A stretch of DNA of 64,000 bases from Canna indica (GCA_034359265.1 CP136890.1:49991001-50055000), one strand, 5' to 3'; counted from the stretch's first letter, positions 13,301 through 28,700 are shown. Translations and numbers: made by a program. The notes: a model not told the origin generated them from the letters alone.

Positions 13301-16300
13301 AACGAAGCCGACTGATTGAACTACGGGGTATCGACTCGAAACGCCTAGCAATCTGAGTCCCGAGCGACTCCAGAACATTCACTGTGATGGGAGAAGTTGT
13401 TAATCGAGTTATTTTTGACAGACTAATGCAAAGAATTACACGCTTTTACGAACAGAATGCTGAACGAAGCCGACTGATTGAACTTCGGGGTATCGGCTCG
13501 AAACGCACAGCAATCTGAGTCCCGAGCGACTCCAGAACATTCACTGTGATGGGAGAAGTTGTTAATCGAGTTATTTTTGACAGGATAATGCAAAGAATTA
13601 CACGCTTTTACGAACAGAATGCTGAACGAAGCCGACTGATTGAACTTCGGGGTATCGGCTCGAAACGCACAGCAATCTGAGTCCCGAGCGACTCCAGAAC
13701 ATTCACTGTGATGGGAGAAGTTGTTAATCGAGTTATTTTTGACAGACTAATGCAAAGAATTACACGGTTTTTCGAATAGAATCGTGAACGAAGCTGACTG
13801 ATTGAACTACGGGGTATCAACTCGAAACGGCCAGCAATCTGAGTCCCGAGCGACTCCAGAACATTCACTGTGATGGGAGAAGTTGTTAATCGAGTTATTT
13901 TTGACAGACTAATGCAAAGAATTACACGGTTTTTCGAATAGAATCGTGAACGAAGCTGACTGATTGAACTACGGGGTATCAACTCGAAACGCCCAGCAAT
14001 CTGAGTCCCGAGCGACTCCAGAACATTCACTGTGATGGGAGAAGTTGTTGATCGAGTTATTTTTGACAGACTAATGCAAAGAATTACACGGTTTTTCGAA
14101 TAGAATCGTGAACGAAGCTGACTGATTGAACTACGGGGTATCGACTCGAAACGCCTAGCAATCTGAGTGCCGAGCGACTCTAGAACATTCACTGAGATGG
14201 GAGAAGTTGTTAATTGAGTTATTTTTTATAGACTAATGCACTGAATTGCAAGATTTTTCGAAGAGAATCTTGAATGAAGCTGACTGATTGAACTACGGGG
14301 TATCGACTCGAAACGCCCAGCAATCTGAGTCCCGAGCGACTCCAGAACATTCACTGTGATGGGAGAAGTTGTTAATCGAGTTATTTTTGACAGACTAATG
14401 CAAAGAATTACACGGTTTTTCGAATAGAATCGTGAACGAAGCTGACTGATTGAACTACGGGGTATCAACTCGAAACGGCCAGCAATCTGAGTCCCGAGCG
14501 ACTCCAGAACATTCACTGTGATGGGAGAAGTTGTTAATCGAGTTATTTTTGACAGACTAATGCAAAGAATTACACGGTTTTTCGAATAGAATCGTGAACG
14601 AAGCTGACTGATTGAACTACGGGGTATCAACTCGAAACGCCCAGCAATCTGAGTCCCGAGCGACTCCAGAACATTCACTGTGATGGGAGAAGTTGTTGAT
14701 CGAGTTATTTTTGACAGACTAATGCAAAGAATTACACGGTTTTTCGAATAGAATCGTGAACGAAGCTGACTGATTGAACTACGGGGTATCGACTCGAAAC
14801 GCCTAGCAATCTGAGTGCCGAGCGACTCTAGAACATTCACTGAGATGGGAGAAGTTGTTAATTGAGTTATTTTTTATAGACTAATGCACTGAATTGCAAG
14901 ATTTTTCGAAGAGAATCTTGAATGAAGCTGACTGATTGAACTACGGGGTATCGACTCGAAACGCCCAGCAATCTGAGTCCCGAGCGACTCCAGAACATTC
15001 ACTGTGATGGGAGAAGTTGTTAATCAAGTTATTTTTGACAGGCTAATGCAAAGAATTACACGCTTTTTCGAACAGAATGCTGAACGAAGCCGACTGATTG
15101 AACTTCGGGGTATCGGCTCGAAACGCACGGTAATCTGAGTCCCGACCGACTCCAGAAGATTCACTGTGATGAGATAAGTCGTTAATCGAGTCATTTTTGA
15201 CAGACTAATGCAAAGAATTGCAAGATTTTTCGAAGAGAATCTTGAACGAAGCCGACTGATTGAACTACGGGGTATCGACTCGAAACGCCCAGCAATCTGA
15301 GTCCCGAGCGACTCCAGAACATTCACTGTGATGGGAGAAGTTGTTAATCGAGTTATTTTTGACAGACTAATGCAAAGAATTACACGGTTTTTCGAATAGA
15401 ATCGTGAACGAAGCTGACTGATTGAACTACGGGGTATCGACTCGAAACACCCAGCAATCTGAGTCCCGAGCGACTCCAGAAGATTCACTGTGATGAGATA
15501 AGTCGTTAATCGAGTCATTTTTGACAGACTAATGCAAAGAATTGCAAGATTTTTCGAATAGAATCTTGAACGAAGCCGACTGATTGAACTTCGGGGTATC
15601 GGCTCGAAACGCCCAGCAATCTGAGTCCCAAGCGACTCCAGAACATTCACTATGATGGGAGAAGTTGTTAATCGAGTTATTTTTGACAGACTAATGCAAA
15701 GAATTGCAAGATTTTTCGAAGAGAATCTTGAACGAAGCCGACTGATTGAACTACGGGGTATCGACTCGAAACGCCCAGCAATCTGAGTCCCGAGCGACTC
15801 CAGAACATTCACTGTGATGGGAGAAGTTGTTAATCGAGTTATTTTTGACAGACTAATGCAAAGAATTGCAAGATTTTTCGAATAGAATCTTGAACGAAGC
15901 CGACTGATTGAACTACGGGGTATCGACTCGAAACGCCCAGCAATCTGAGTCCCGAGCGACTCCAGAACATTCACTGAGATGGGAGAAGGTGTTAATTGAG
16001 TTATTTCTGATAGACTAATGCATTGAATTGCAAGATTTTTCGAATAGAATCTTGATCGAAGTCGACTGATTGAACTTCGGGGTATCGGCTCGAAACGCCC
16101 AGCAATCTGAGTCCCAAGCGACTCCAGAACATTCACTGAGATGGGAGAAGTTGTTAATTGTGTTATTTTTGATAGACTAATGCATTGAATTGGAAGATTT
16201 TTCGAATAGAATCTTGAACGAAGCCGACTGATTGAACTTCGGGATATCGGCTCGAAACGCACAACAATCTGAGTCCCGACCGATTCCAGAACATTCATTG

Positions 16301-16460
16301 TGATGACATAAGTTGTTAATCGAGTCATTTTTGACAGACTAATGCAAAGAATTGCAAGATTTTTCGAATAGAATCTTGAACGAAGCCGACTGATTGAACT
16401 ACGGGGTATCGACTCGAAACGCCCAGCAATCTGAGTCCCGAGCGACTCCAGAACATTCAC
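10305..16460. repeat. 19-monomer (3,078-bp) tandem pair
   Basis: Copy 1 is about 10305-13382 and copy 2 about 13383-16460, offset exactly 3078 bp (19 x 162). The monomer order is identical through both copies. Reading the long frames across them, I see only two residue differences: the base after cgaaa near 11721, which is t in copy 1 and c in copy 2, and cgcctagc near 13344 against cgcccagc near 16422. A third copy starts at 16461 but keeps the pattern for only about two monomers before diverging near 16822. Confidence 0.88.
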
Positions 16461-19400
16461 TGTGATGGGAGAAGTTGTTAATCGAGTTATTTTTGACAGA
16501 CTAATGCAAAGAATTACACGCTTTTACGAACAGAATGCTGAACGAAGCCGACTGATTGAACTTCGGGGTATCGGCTCGAAACGCACAGCAATCTGAGTCC
16601 CGAGCGACTCCAGAACATTCACTGTGATGGGAGAAGTTGTTAATCGAGTTATTTTTGACAGGATAATGCAAAGAATTACACGCTTTTACGAACAGAATGC
16701 TGAACGAAGCCGACTGATTGAACTTCGGGGTATCGGCTCGAAACGCACAGCAATTTGAGTCCCGAGCGACTCCAGAACATTCACTGTGATGGGAGAAGTT
16801 GTTAATCGAGTTATTTTTGACAGACTAATGCAAAGAATTACACGCTTTTTCGAACAGAATGCTGAACGAAGCCGACTGATTGAACTTCGGGGTATCGGCT
16901 CGAAACGCACGGCAATCTGAGTCCCGACCAACTCCAGAAGATTCACTGTGATGAGATAAGTTGTTAATCGAGTCATTTTTGACAGACTAATGCAAAGAAT
17001 TGCAAGATTTTTCGAAGAGAATCTTGAACGAAGTCGACTGATTGAACTACGGGGTATCGACTCGAAACGCCCAGCAATCTGAGTCCCGAGCGACTCCAGA
17101 ACATTCACTGTGATGGGAGAAGTTGTTAATCGAGTTATTTTTGACAGACTAATGCAAAGAATTACACGGTTTTTCGAATAGAATCGTGAACGAAGCTGAC
17201 TGATTGAACTACGGGGTATCAACTCGAAACGCCCAGCAATCTGAGTCCCGAGCGACTCCAGAACATTCACTGTGATGGGAGAAGTTGTTGATCGAGTTAT
17301 TTTTGACAGACTAATGCAAAGAATTACACGGTTTTTCGAATAGAATCGTGAACGAAGCTGACTGATTGAACTACGGGGTATCGACTCGAAACGCCCAGCA
17401 ATCTGAGTCCCGAGCGACTCCAGAACATTCACTGTGATGGGAGAAGTTGTTAATCGAGTTATTTTTGACAGACTAATGCAAAGAATTACACGCTTTTACG
17501 AACAGAATGCTGAACGAAGCCGACTGATTGAACTTCGGGGTATCGGCTCGAAACGCACAGCAATCTGAGTCCCGAGCGACTCCAGAACATTCACTGTGAT
17601 GGGAGAAGTTGTTAATCGAGTTATTTTTGACAGGATAATGCAAAGAATTACACGCTTTTACGAACAGAATGCTGAACGAAGCCGACTGATTGAACTTCGG
17701 GGTATCGGCTCGAAACGCACAGCAATCTGAGTCCCGAGCGACTCCAGAACATTCACTGTGATGGGAGAAGTTGTTAATCGAGTTATTTTTGACAGACTAA
17801 TGCAAAGAATTACACGCTTTTTCGAACAGAATGCTGAACGAAGCCGACTGATTGAACTTCGGGGTATCGGCTCGAAACGCACGGCAATCTGAGTCCCGAC
17901 CGACTCCAGAAGATTCACTGTGATGAGAAAAGTTGTTAATCGAGTCATTTTTGACAGACTAATGCAAAGAATTGCAAGATTTTTCGAAGAGAATCTTGAA
18001 CGAAGCCGACTGATTGAACTTCGGGGTATCGACTCGAAACGCCCAGCAATCTGAGTCCCGAGCGACTCCAGAACATTCACTGTGATGGGAGAAGTTGTTA
18101 ATCGAGTTATTTTTGACAGACTAATGCAAAGAATTACACGCTTTTCCGAACAGAATGCTGAACGAAGCCGACTGATTGAACTTCGGGGTATCGGCTCGAA
18201 ACGCACGGCAATCTGAGTCCCGACCGACTCCAGAAGATTCACTGTGATGAGATAAGTTGTTAATCGAGTCATTTTTGACAGACTAATGCAAAGAATTGCA
18301 AGATTTTTCGAAGAGAATCTTGAATGAAGTCGACTGATTGAACTACGGGGTATCGACTCGAAACGCCCAGCAATCTGAGTCCCGAGCGACTCCAGAACAT
18401 TCACTGTGATGGGAGAAGTTGTTAATCGAGTTATTTTTGACAGACTAATGCAAAGAATTACACGGTTTTTCGAATAGAATCGTGAACGAAGCTGACTGAT
18501 TGAACTACGGGGTATCAACTCGAAACGCCCAGCAATCTGAGTCCCGAGCGACTCCAGAACATTCACTGTGATGGGAGAAGTTGTTGATCGAGTTATTTTT
18601 GACAGACTAATGCAAAGAATTACACGGTTTTTCGAATAGAATCGTGAACGAAGCTGACTGATTGAACTACGGGGTATCGACTCGAAACGCCTAGCAATCT
18701 GAGTGCCGAGCGACTCTAGAACATTCACTGAGATGGGAGAAGTTGTTAATTGAGTTATTTTTTATAGACTAATGCACTGAATTGCAAGATTTTTCGAAGA
18801 GAATCTTGAATGAAGCCGACTTATTGAACTACGGGGTATCGACTCGAAACGTCCAGCAATCTGAGTCCCGAGCGACTCCAGAACATTCACTGTGATGGGA
18901 GAAGTTGTTAATCAAGTTATTTTTGACAGGCTAATGCAAAGAATTACACGCTTTTTCGAACAGAATGCTGAACGAAGCCGACTGATTGAACTTCGGGGTA
19001 TCGGCTCGAAACGCACGGTAATCTGAGTCCCGACCGACTCCAGAAGATTCACTGTGATGAGATAAGTCGTTAATCGAGTCATTTTTGACAGACTAATGCA
19101 AAGAATTGCAAGATTTTTCGAAGAGAATCTTGAACGAAGCCGACTGATTGAACTACGGGGTATCGACTCGAAACGCCCAGCAATCTGAGTCCCGAGCGAC
19201 TCCAGAACATTCACTGTGATGGGAGAAGTTGTTAATCGAGTCATTTTTGACAGACTAATGCAAAGAATTACACGGTTTTTCGAATAGAATCGTGAACGAA
19301 GCTGACTGATTGAACTACGGGGTATCGACTCGAAACGCCCAGCAATCTGAGTCCCGAGCGACTCCAGAACATTCACTGTGATGGGAGAAGTTGTTAATCG

Positions 19401-19664
19401 AGTTATTTTTGACAGACTAATGCAAAGAATTACACGCTTTTACGAACAGAATGCTGAACGAAGCCGACTGATTGAACTTCGGGGTATCGGCTCGAAACGC
19501 ACAGCAATCTGAGTCCCGAGCGACTCCAGAACATTCACTGTGATGGGAGAAGTTGTTAATCGAGTTATTTTTGACAGGATAATGCAAAGAATTACACGCT
19601 TTTACGAACAGAATGCTGAACGAAGCCGACTGATTGAACTTCGGGGTATCGGCTCGAAACGCAC

Positions 19665-22600
19665 AGCAATCTGAGTCCCGAGCGACTCCAGAACATTCAC
19701 TGTGATGGGAGAAGTTGTTAATCGAGTTATTTTTGACAGGATAATGCAAAGAATTACACGCTTTTACGAACAGAATGCTGAACGAAGCCGACTGATTGAA
19801 CTTCGGGGTATCGGCTCGAAACGCACAGCAATCTGAGTCCCGAGCGACTCCAGAACATTCACTGTGATGGGAGAAGTTGTTAATCGAGTTATTTTTGACA
19901 GACTAATGCAAAGAATTACACGCTTTTTCGAACAGAATGCTGAACGAAGCCGACTGATTGAACTTCGGGGTATCGGCTCGAAACGCACGGCAATCTGAGT
20001 CCCGACCGACTCCAGAAGATTCACTGTGATGAGAAAAGTTGTTAATCGAGTCATTTTTGACAGACTAATGCAAAGAATTGCAAGATTTTTCGAAGAGAAT
20101 CTTGAACGAAGCCGACTGATTGAACTTCGGGGTATCGACTCGAAACGCCCAGCAATCTGAGTCCCGAGCGACTCCAGAACATTCACTGTGATGGGAGAAG
20201 TTGTTAATCGAGTTATTTTTGACAGGATAATGCAAAGAATTACACGCTTTTACGAACAGAATGCTGAACGAAGCCGACTGATTGAACTTCGGGGTATCGG
20301 CTCGAAACGCACAGCAATCTGAGTCCCGAGCGACTCCAGAACATTCACTGTGATGGGAGAAGTTGTTAATCGAGTTATTTTTGACAGACTAATGCAAAGA
20401 ATTACACGCTTTTTCGAACAGAATGCTGAACGAAGCCGACTGATTGAACTTCGGGGTATCGGCTCGAAACGCACGGCAATCTGAGTCCCGACCGACTCCA
20501 GAAGATTCACTGTGATGAGATAAGTTGTTAATCGAGTCATTTTTGACAGACTAATGCAAAGAATTGCAAGATTTTTCGAAGAGAATCTTGAACGAAGCCG
20601 ACTGATTGAACTTCGGGGTATCGACTCGAAACGCCCAGCAATCTGAGTCCCGAGCGACTCCAGAACATTCACTGTGATGAGATAAGTTGTTAATCGAGTC
20701 ATTTTTGACAGACTAATGCAAAGAATTGTAAGATTTTTCGAAGAGAATCTTGAACGAAGCTGACTGATTGAACTACGGGGTATCGACTCGAAACGCTTAG
20801 CAATCTGAGGCCCGAGCGACTCCAGAACATTCACTGTGATGGGAGAAGTTGTTAATCGAGTTATTTTTGACAGACTAATGCAAAGAATTGCAAGATTTTT
20901 CGAATAGAATCTTGAACGAAGCCGACTGATTGAACTTCGGGGTATCAGCTTGAAACGCCCAGCAATATGAGTCCCGAGCGACTCCAGAACATTCACTGAG
21001 ATGGGAGAAGTTGTTAATTGAGTTATTTTTTATAGACTAATGCATTGAATTGCAAGATTTTTCGAATAGAATCTTGAACGAAGCCGACTGATTGAACTTC
21101 GGGGTATCGGCTCGAAACGCACAACAATCTGAGTCCCGAGCGACTCCAGAACATTCACTGTGATGGGAGAAGTTGTTAATCGAGTTATTTTTGACAGACA
21201 AATGCAAAGAATTGCAAGATTTTTCGAAGAGAATCTTGAATGAAGCCGACTTATTGAACTACGGGGTATCGACTCGAAACGCCCAGCAATCTAAGTCCCG
21301 AGCGACTCCAGAACATTCACTGTGATGGGAGAAGTTGTTAATCGAGTTATTTTTGACAGGCTAATGCAAAGAATTACACGCTTTTACGAACAGAATGCTG
21401 AACGAAGCCGACTGATTGAACTTCGGGGTATCGGCTCGAAACGCACGGCAATCTGAGTCCCGACCGACTCCAGAAGATTCACTGTGATGAGAAAAGTTGT
21501 TAATCGAGTCATTTTTGACAGACTAATGCAAAGAATTGCAAGATTTTTCGAAGAGAATCTTGAACGAAGCCGACTGATTGAACTTCGGGGTATCGACTCG
21601 AAACGCCCAGCAATCTGAGTCCCGAGCGACTCCAGAACATTCACTGTGATGGGAGAAGTTGTTAATCGAGTTATTTTTGACAGGATAATGCAAAGAATTA
21701 CACGCTTTTACGAACAGAATGCTGAACGAAGCCGACTGATTGAACTTCGGGGTATCGGCTCGAAACGCACAGCAATCTGAGTCCCGAGCGACTCCAGAAC
21801 ATTCACTGTGATGGGAGAAGTTGTTAATCGAGTTATTTTTGACAGACTAATGCAAAGAATTACACGCTTTTTCGAACAGAATGCTGAACGAAGCCGACTG
21901 ATTGAACTTCGGGGTATCGGCTCGAAACGCACGGCAATCTGAGTCCCGACCGACTCCAGAAGATTCACTGTGATGAGATAAGTTGTTAATCGAGTCATTT
22001 TTGACAGACTAATGCAAAGAATTGCAAGATTTTTCGAAGAGAATCTTGAACGAAGCCGACTGATTGAACTTCGGGGTATCGACTCGAAACGCCCAGCAAT
22101 CTGAGTCCCGAGCGACTCCAGAACATTCACTGTGATGAGATAAGTTGTTAATCGAGTCATTTTTGACAGACTAATGCAAAGAATTGTAAGATTTTTCGAA
22201 GAGAATCTTGAACGAAGCTGACTGATTGAACTACGGGGTATCGACTCGAAACGCTTAGCAATCTGAGTCCCGAGCGACTCCAGAACATTCACTGTGATGG
22301 GAGAAGTTGTTAATCGAGTTATTTTTGACAGACTAATGCAAAGAATTGCAAGATTTTTCGAATAGAATCTTGAACGAAGCCGACTGATTGAACTTCGGGG
22401 TATCAGCTTGAAACGCCCAGCAATATGAGTCCCGAGCGACTCCAGAACATTCACTGAGATGGGAGAAGTTGTTAATTGAGTTATTTTTTATAGACTAATG
22501 CATTGAATTGCAAGATTTTTCGAATAGAATCTTGAACGAAGCCGACTGATTGAACTTCGGGGTATCGGCTCGAAACGCACAACAATCTGAGTCCCGAGCG

Positions 22601-25600
22601 ACTCCAGAACATTCACTGTGATGGGAGAAGTTGTTAATCGAGTTATTTTTGACAGACAAATGCAAAGAATTGCAAGATTTTTCGAAGAGAATCTTGAATG
22701 AAGCCGACTTATTGAACTACGGGGTATCGACTCGAAACGCCCAGCAATCTAAGTCCCGAGCGACTCCAGAACATTCACTGTGATGGGAGAAGTTGTTAAT
22801 CGAGTTATTTTTGACAGGCTAATGCAAAGAATTACACGCTTTTACGAACAGAATGCTGAACGAAGCCGACTGATTGAACTTCGGGGTATCGGCTCGAAAC
22901 GCACGGCAATCTGAGTCCCGACCGACTCCAGAAGATTCACTGTGATGAGAAAAGTTGTTAATCGAGTCATTTTTGACAGACTAATGCAAAGAATTGCAAG
23001 ATTTTTCGAAGAGAATCTTGAACGAAGCCGACTGATTGAACTTCGGGGTATCGACTCGAAACGCCCAGCAATCTGAGTCCCGAGCGACTCCAGAACATTC
23101 ACTGTGATGGGAGAAGTTGTTAATCGAGTTATTTTTGACAGGATAATGCAAAGAATTACACGCTTTTACGAACAGAATGCTGAACGAAGCCGACTGATTG
23201 AACTTCGGGGTATCGACTCGAAACGCCCAGCAATCTGAGTCCCGAGCGACTCCAGAACATTCACTGTGATGGGAGAAGTTGTTAATCGAGTTATTTTTGA
23301 CAGACTAATGCAAAGAATTACACGGTTTTACGAACAGAATGCTGAACGAAGCCGACTGATTGAACTTCGGGGTATCGGCTCGAAACGCCCAGCAATCTGA
23401 GTCCCGACCGACTCCAGAACATTCATTGTGATGGGAGAAGTTGTTAATCGAGTTATTTTTGACAGACTAATGCAAAGAATTGCACGATTTTTCGAATCGA
23501 ATCTTGAACGAAGCCGAATGATTGAACTTCGGGGTATCAGCTCGAAACGCCCAGCAATCTGAGTCCCGAGCGACTCTAGAACATTCACTGAGATGGGAGA
23601 AGTTGTTAATGGAATTATTTTTGATAGACTAATGCATTGAATTGCAAGATTTTTCGAATAGAATCTTGAACGAAGCCGACTTATTGAACTACGGGGTATC
23701 GACTCGAAACGCACAGCAATCTGAGTCCCGAGCGACTCCAGAACAATCACTGTGATGGGAGAAGTTGTTAATCGAGTTATTTTTGACAGACTAATGCTAA
23801 GAATTGCTAGATTTTTCGAATAGAATCTTGAACGAAGCCGACTGATTGAACTTCGGGGTATCGGCTCGAAACGCCCAGCAATCTGAGTCCCGACCGACTC
23901 CAGAACATTCATTGTGATGGGAGAAGTTATTAATCGAGTTATTTTTGACAGACTAATGCAAAGAATTGCAAGATTTTTCGAATAGAATCTTGAACGAAGC
24001 CGACTGATTGAACTTCGGTGTATCAGCTCGAAACGCCCAGCAATATGAGTCCCGAGCGACTCCAGAACATTCACTGAGATGGGAGAAGTTGTTAATTGAG
24101 TTATTTTTTATAGACTAATGCATTGAATTGCAAGATTTTTCGAATAGAATCTTGAACGAAGCCGACTAATTGAACTTCGGGGTATCGGCTCGAAACGCAC
24201 AGCAATCTGAGTCCCGAGCGACTCCAGAACATTCACTGTGATGGGAGAAGTTGTTAATCGAGTTATTTTTGACAGACAAATGCAAAGAATTGCAAGATTT
24301 TTCGAAGAGAATCTTGAATGAAGCCGACTTATTGAACTACGGGGTATCGACTCGAAACGCACAGCAATCTGAGTCCCGAGCGACTACAGAACATTCACTT
24401 TGATGGGAGAAGTTGTTAATCGAGTTATTTTTGACAGGCTAATGCAAAGAATTACACGCTTTTTCGAACAGAATGCTGAACGAAGCCGACTGATTGAACT
24501 TCGGGGTATCGGCTCGAAACGCACGGCAATCTGAGTCTCGACCGACTCCAGAAGATTCACTGTGATGAGATAAGTTGTTAATCGAGTCATTTTTGACAGA
24601 CTAATGCAAAGAATTGCAAGATTTTTCGAAGAGAATCTTGAACGAAGTCGACTGATTGAACTACGGGGTATCGACTCGAAACGCCCAGCAATCTGAGTCC
24701 CGAGCGACTCCAGAACATTCACTGTCATGGGAGAAGTTGTTAATCGAGTTATTTTTGACAGACTAATGCAAAGAATTACACGGTTTTTCGAATAGAATCG
24801 TGAACGAAGCTGACTGATTGAACTACGGGGTATCAACTCGAAACGCCCAGCAATCTGAGTCCCGAGCGACTCCAGAACATTCACTGTGATGGGAGAAGTT
24901 GTTGATCGAGTTATTTTTGACAGACTAATGCAAAGAATTACACGGTTTTTCGAATAGAATCGTGAACGAAGCTGACTGATTGAACTACGGGGTATCGACT
25001 CGAAACGCCTAGCAATCTGAGTGCCGAGCGACTCTAGAACATTCACTGAGATGGGAGAAGTTGTTAATTGAGTTATTTTTTATAGACTAATGCACTGAAT
25101 TGCAAGATTTTTCGAAGAGAATCTTGAATGAAGCCGACTTATTGAACTACGGGGTATCGACTCGAAACGTCCAGCAATCTGAGTCCCGAGCGACTCCAGA
25201 ACATTCACTGTGATGGGAGAAGTTGTTAATCAAGTTATTTTTGACAGGCTAATGCAAAGAATTACACGCTTTTTCGAACAGAATGCTGAACGAAGTCGAC
25301 TGATTGAACTTCGGGGTATCGGCTCGAAACGCACTGTAATCTGAGTCCCGACCGACTCCAGAAGATTCACTGTGATGAGATAAGTCGTTAATCGAGTCAT
25401 TTTTGACAGACTAATGCAAAGAATTGCAAGATTTTTCGAAGAGAATCTTGAACGAAGCCGACTGATTGAACTACGGGGTATCGACACGAAACGCCCAGCA
25501 ATCTGAGTCCCGAGCGACTCCAGAACATTCACTGTGATGGGAGAAGTTGTTAATCGAGTTATTTTTGACAGACTAATGCAAAGAATTACACGGTTTTTCG

Positions 25601-25710
25601 AATAGAATCGTGAACGAAGCTGACTGATTGAACTACGGGGTATCGACTCGAAACGCCCAGCAATCTGAGTCCCGAGCGACTCCAGAACATTCACTGTGAT
25701 GGGAGAAGTT
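19665..25710. repeat. Long segmental duplication, copy 2 (partner 3950-10320)
   Basis: This repeats the monomer order of 3950-10320, including the private gctaagaattgctag monomer near 23796 and the ttcgaatcgaatc monomer at 23491. It differs from its partner by scattered point changes, for example gtctcgaccg near 24537 where the partner has gtcccgaccg. Confidence 0.8.
19926..23102. repeat. 9-monomer (1,458-bp) tandem repeats
   Basis: Two full units (about 19926-21383 and 21384-22841) and the start of a third (22842-23102) share monomer order at an offset of 1458 bp. A single 9-mer step is also present in the partner segment (4212 to 5670), where the next unit is an 11-mer instead. Confidence 0.75.
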
Positions 25711-28700
25711 GTTAATCAAGTTATTTTTGACAGACTAATGCAAAGAATTGCAAGATTTTTCGAATAGAATCTTGAACGAAGCCGACTGATTGAACTTCGG
25801 GGTATCGGCTCGAAACGCACGGCAATCTGAGTCCCGACCGACTCCAGAAGATTCACTGTGATGAGATAAGTTGTTAATCGAGTCATTTTTGACAGACTAA
25901 TGCAAAGAATTGCAAGATTTTTCGAAGAGAATCTTGAACGAAGTCGACTGATTGAACTACGGGGTATCGACTCGAAACGCCCAGCAATCTGAGTCCCGAG
26001 CGACTCCAGAACATTCACTGTGATGGGAGAAGTTGTTAATCGAGTTATTTTTGACAGACTAATGCAAAGAATTACACGGTTTTTCGAATAGAATCGTGAA
26101 CGAAGCTGACTGATTGAACTACGGGGTATCAACTCGAAACGCCCAGCAATCTGAGTCCCGAGCGACTCCAGAACATTCACTGTGATGGGAGAAGTTGTTG
26201 ATCGAGTTATTTTTGACAGACTAATGCAAAGAATTACACGGTTTTTCGAATAGAATCGTGAACGAAGCTGACTGATTGAACTACGGGGTATCGACTCGAA
26301 ACGCCTAGCAATCTGAGTGCCGAGCGACTCTAGAACATTCACTGAGATGGGAGAAGTTGTTAATTGAGTTATTTTTTATAGACTAATGCACTGAATTGCA
26401 AGATTTTTCGAAGAGAATCTTGAATGAAGCCGACTTATTGAACTACGGGGTATCGACTCGAAACGCCCAGCAATCTGAGTCCCGAGCGACTCCAGAACAT
26501 TCACTGTGATGGGAGAAGTTGTTAATCAAGTTATTTTTGACAGGCTAATGCAAAGAATTACACGCTTTTTCGAACAGAATGCTGAACGAAGCCGACTGAT
26601 TGAACTTCGGGGTATCGGCTCGAAACGCACGGTAATCTGAGTCCCGACCGACTCCAGAAGATTCACTGTGATGAGATAAGTCGTTAATCGAGTCATTTTT
26701 GACAGACTAATGCAAAGAATTGCAAGATTTTTCGAAGAGAATCTTGAACGAAGCCGACTGATTGAACTACGGGGTATCGACTCGAAACGCCCAGCAATCT
26801 GAGTCCCGAGCGACTCCAGAACATTCACTGTGATGGGAGAAGTTGTTAATCGAGTTATTTTTGACAGACTAATGCAAAGAATTACACGGTTTTTCGAATA
26901 GAATCGTGAACGAAGCTGACTGATTGAACTACGGGGTATCGACTCAAAACACCCAGCAATCTGAGTCCCGAGCGACTCCAGAACATTCACTGTGATGGGA
27001 GAAGTTGTTAATCGAGTTATTTTTGACAGACTAATGCAAAGAATTGCAAGATTTTTCGAATAGAATCTTGAACGAAGCCGACTGATTGAACTTCGGGGTA
27101 TCGGCTCGAAACGCCCAGCAATCTGAGTCCCAAGCGACTCCAGAACATTCACTATGATGGGAGAAGTTGTTAATCGAGTTATTTTTGACAGACTAATGCA
27201 AAGAATTGCAAGATTTTTCGAAGAGAATCTTGAACGAAGCCGACTGATTGAACTACGGGGTATCGACTCGAAACGCCCAGCAATCTGAGTCCCGAGCGAC
27301 TCCAGAACATTCACTGTGATGGGAGAAGTTGTTAATCGAGTTATTTTTGACAGACTAATGCAAAGAATTACACGGTTTTTCGAATAGAATCGTGAACGAA
27401 GCTGACTGATTGAACTACGGGGTATCGACTCGAAACGCCTAGCAATCTGAGTGCCGAGCGACTCTAGAACATTCACTGAGATGGGAGAAGTTGTTAATTG
27501 AGTTATTTTTTATAGACTAATGCACTGAATTGCAAGATTTTTCGAAGAGAATCTTGAATGAAGCCGACTTATTGAACTACGGGGTATCGACTCGAAACGC
27601 CCAGCAATCTGAGTCCCGAGCGACTCCAGAACATTCACTGTGATGGGAGAAGTTGTTAATCAAGTTATTTTTGACAGGCTAATGCAAAGAATTACACGCT
27701 TTTTCGAACAGAATGCTGAACGAAGCCGACTGATTGAACTTCGGGGTATCGGCTCGAAACGCACGGTAATCTGAGTCCCGACCGACTCCAGAAGATTCAC
27801 TGTGATGAGATAAGTCGTTAATCGAGTCATTTTTGACAGACTAATGCAAAGAATTGCAAGATTTTTCGAAGAGAATCTTGAACGAAGCCGACTGATTGAA
27901 CTACGGGGTATCGACTCGAAACGCCCAGCAATCTGAGTCCCGAGCGACTCCAGAACATTCACTGTGCTGGGAGAAGTTGTTAATCGAGTTATTTTTGACA
28001 GACTAATGCAAAGAATTGCAAGATTTTTCGAATAGAATCTTGAACGAAGCCGACTGATTGAACTTCGGGGTATCGGCTCGAAACGCCCAGCAATCTGAGT
28101 CCCGAGCGACTCCAGAACATTCACTGTGATGAGATAAGTTGTTAATCGAGTCATTTTTGACAGACTAATGCAAAGAATTGTAAGATTTTTCGAAGAGAAT
28201 CTTGAATGAAGCCGACTTATTGAACTACGGGGTATCGACTCGAAACGCACAGCAATCTGAGTCCCGAGCGACTACAGAACATTCACTTTGATGGGAGAAG
28301 TTGTTAATCGAGTTATTTTTGACAGGCTAATGCAAAGAATTACACGCTTTTTCGAACAGAATGCTGAACGAAGCCGACTGATTGAACTTCGGGGTATCGG
28401 CTCGAAACGCACGGCAATCTGAGTCCCGACCGACTCCAGAAGATTCACTGTGATGAGATAAGTTGTTAATCGAGTCATTTTTGACAGACTAATGCAAAGA
28501 ATTGCAAGATTTTTCGAAGAGAATCTTGAACGAAGTCGACTGATTGAACTACGGGGTATCGACTCGAAACGCCCAGCAATCTGAGTCCCGAGCGACTCCA
28601 GAACATTCACTGTGATGGGAGAAGTTGTTAATCGAGTTATTTTTGACAGACTAATGCAAAGAATTACACGGTTTTTCGAATAGAATCGTGAACGAAGCTG

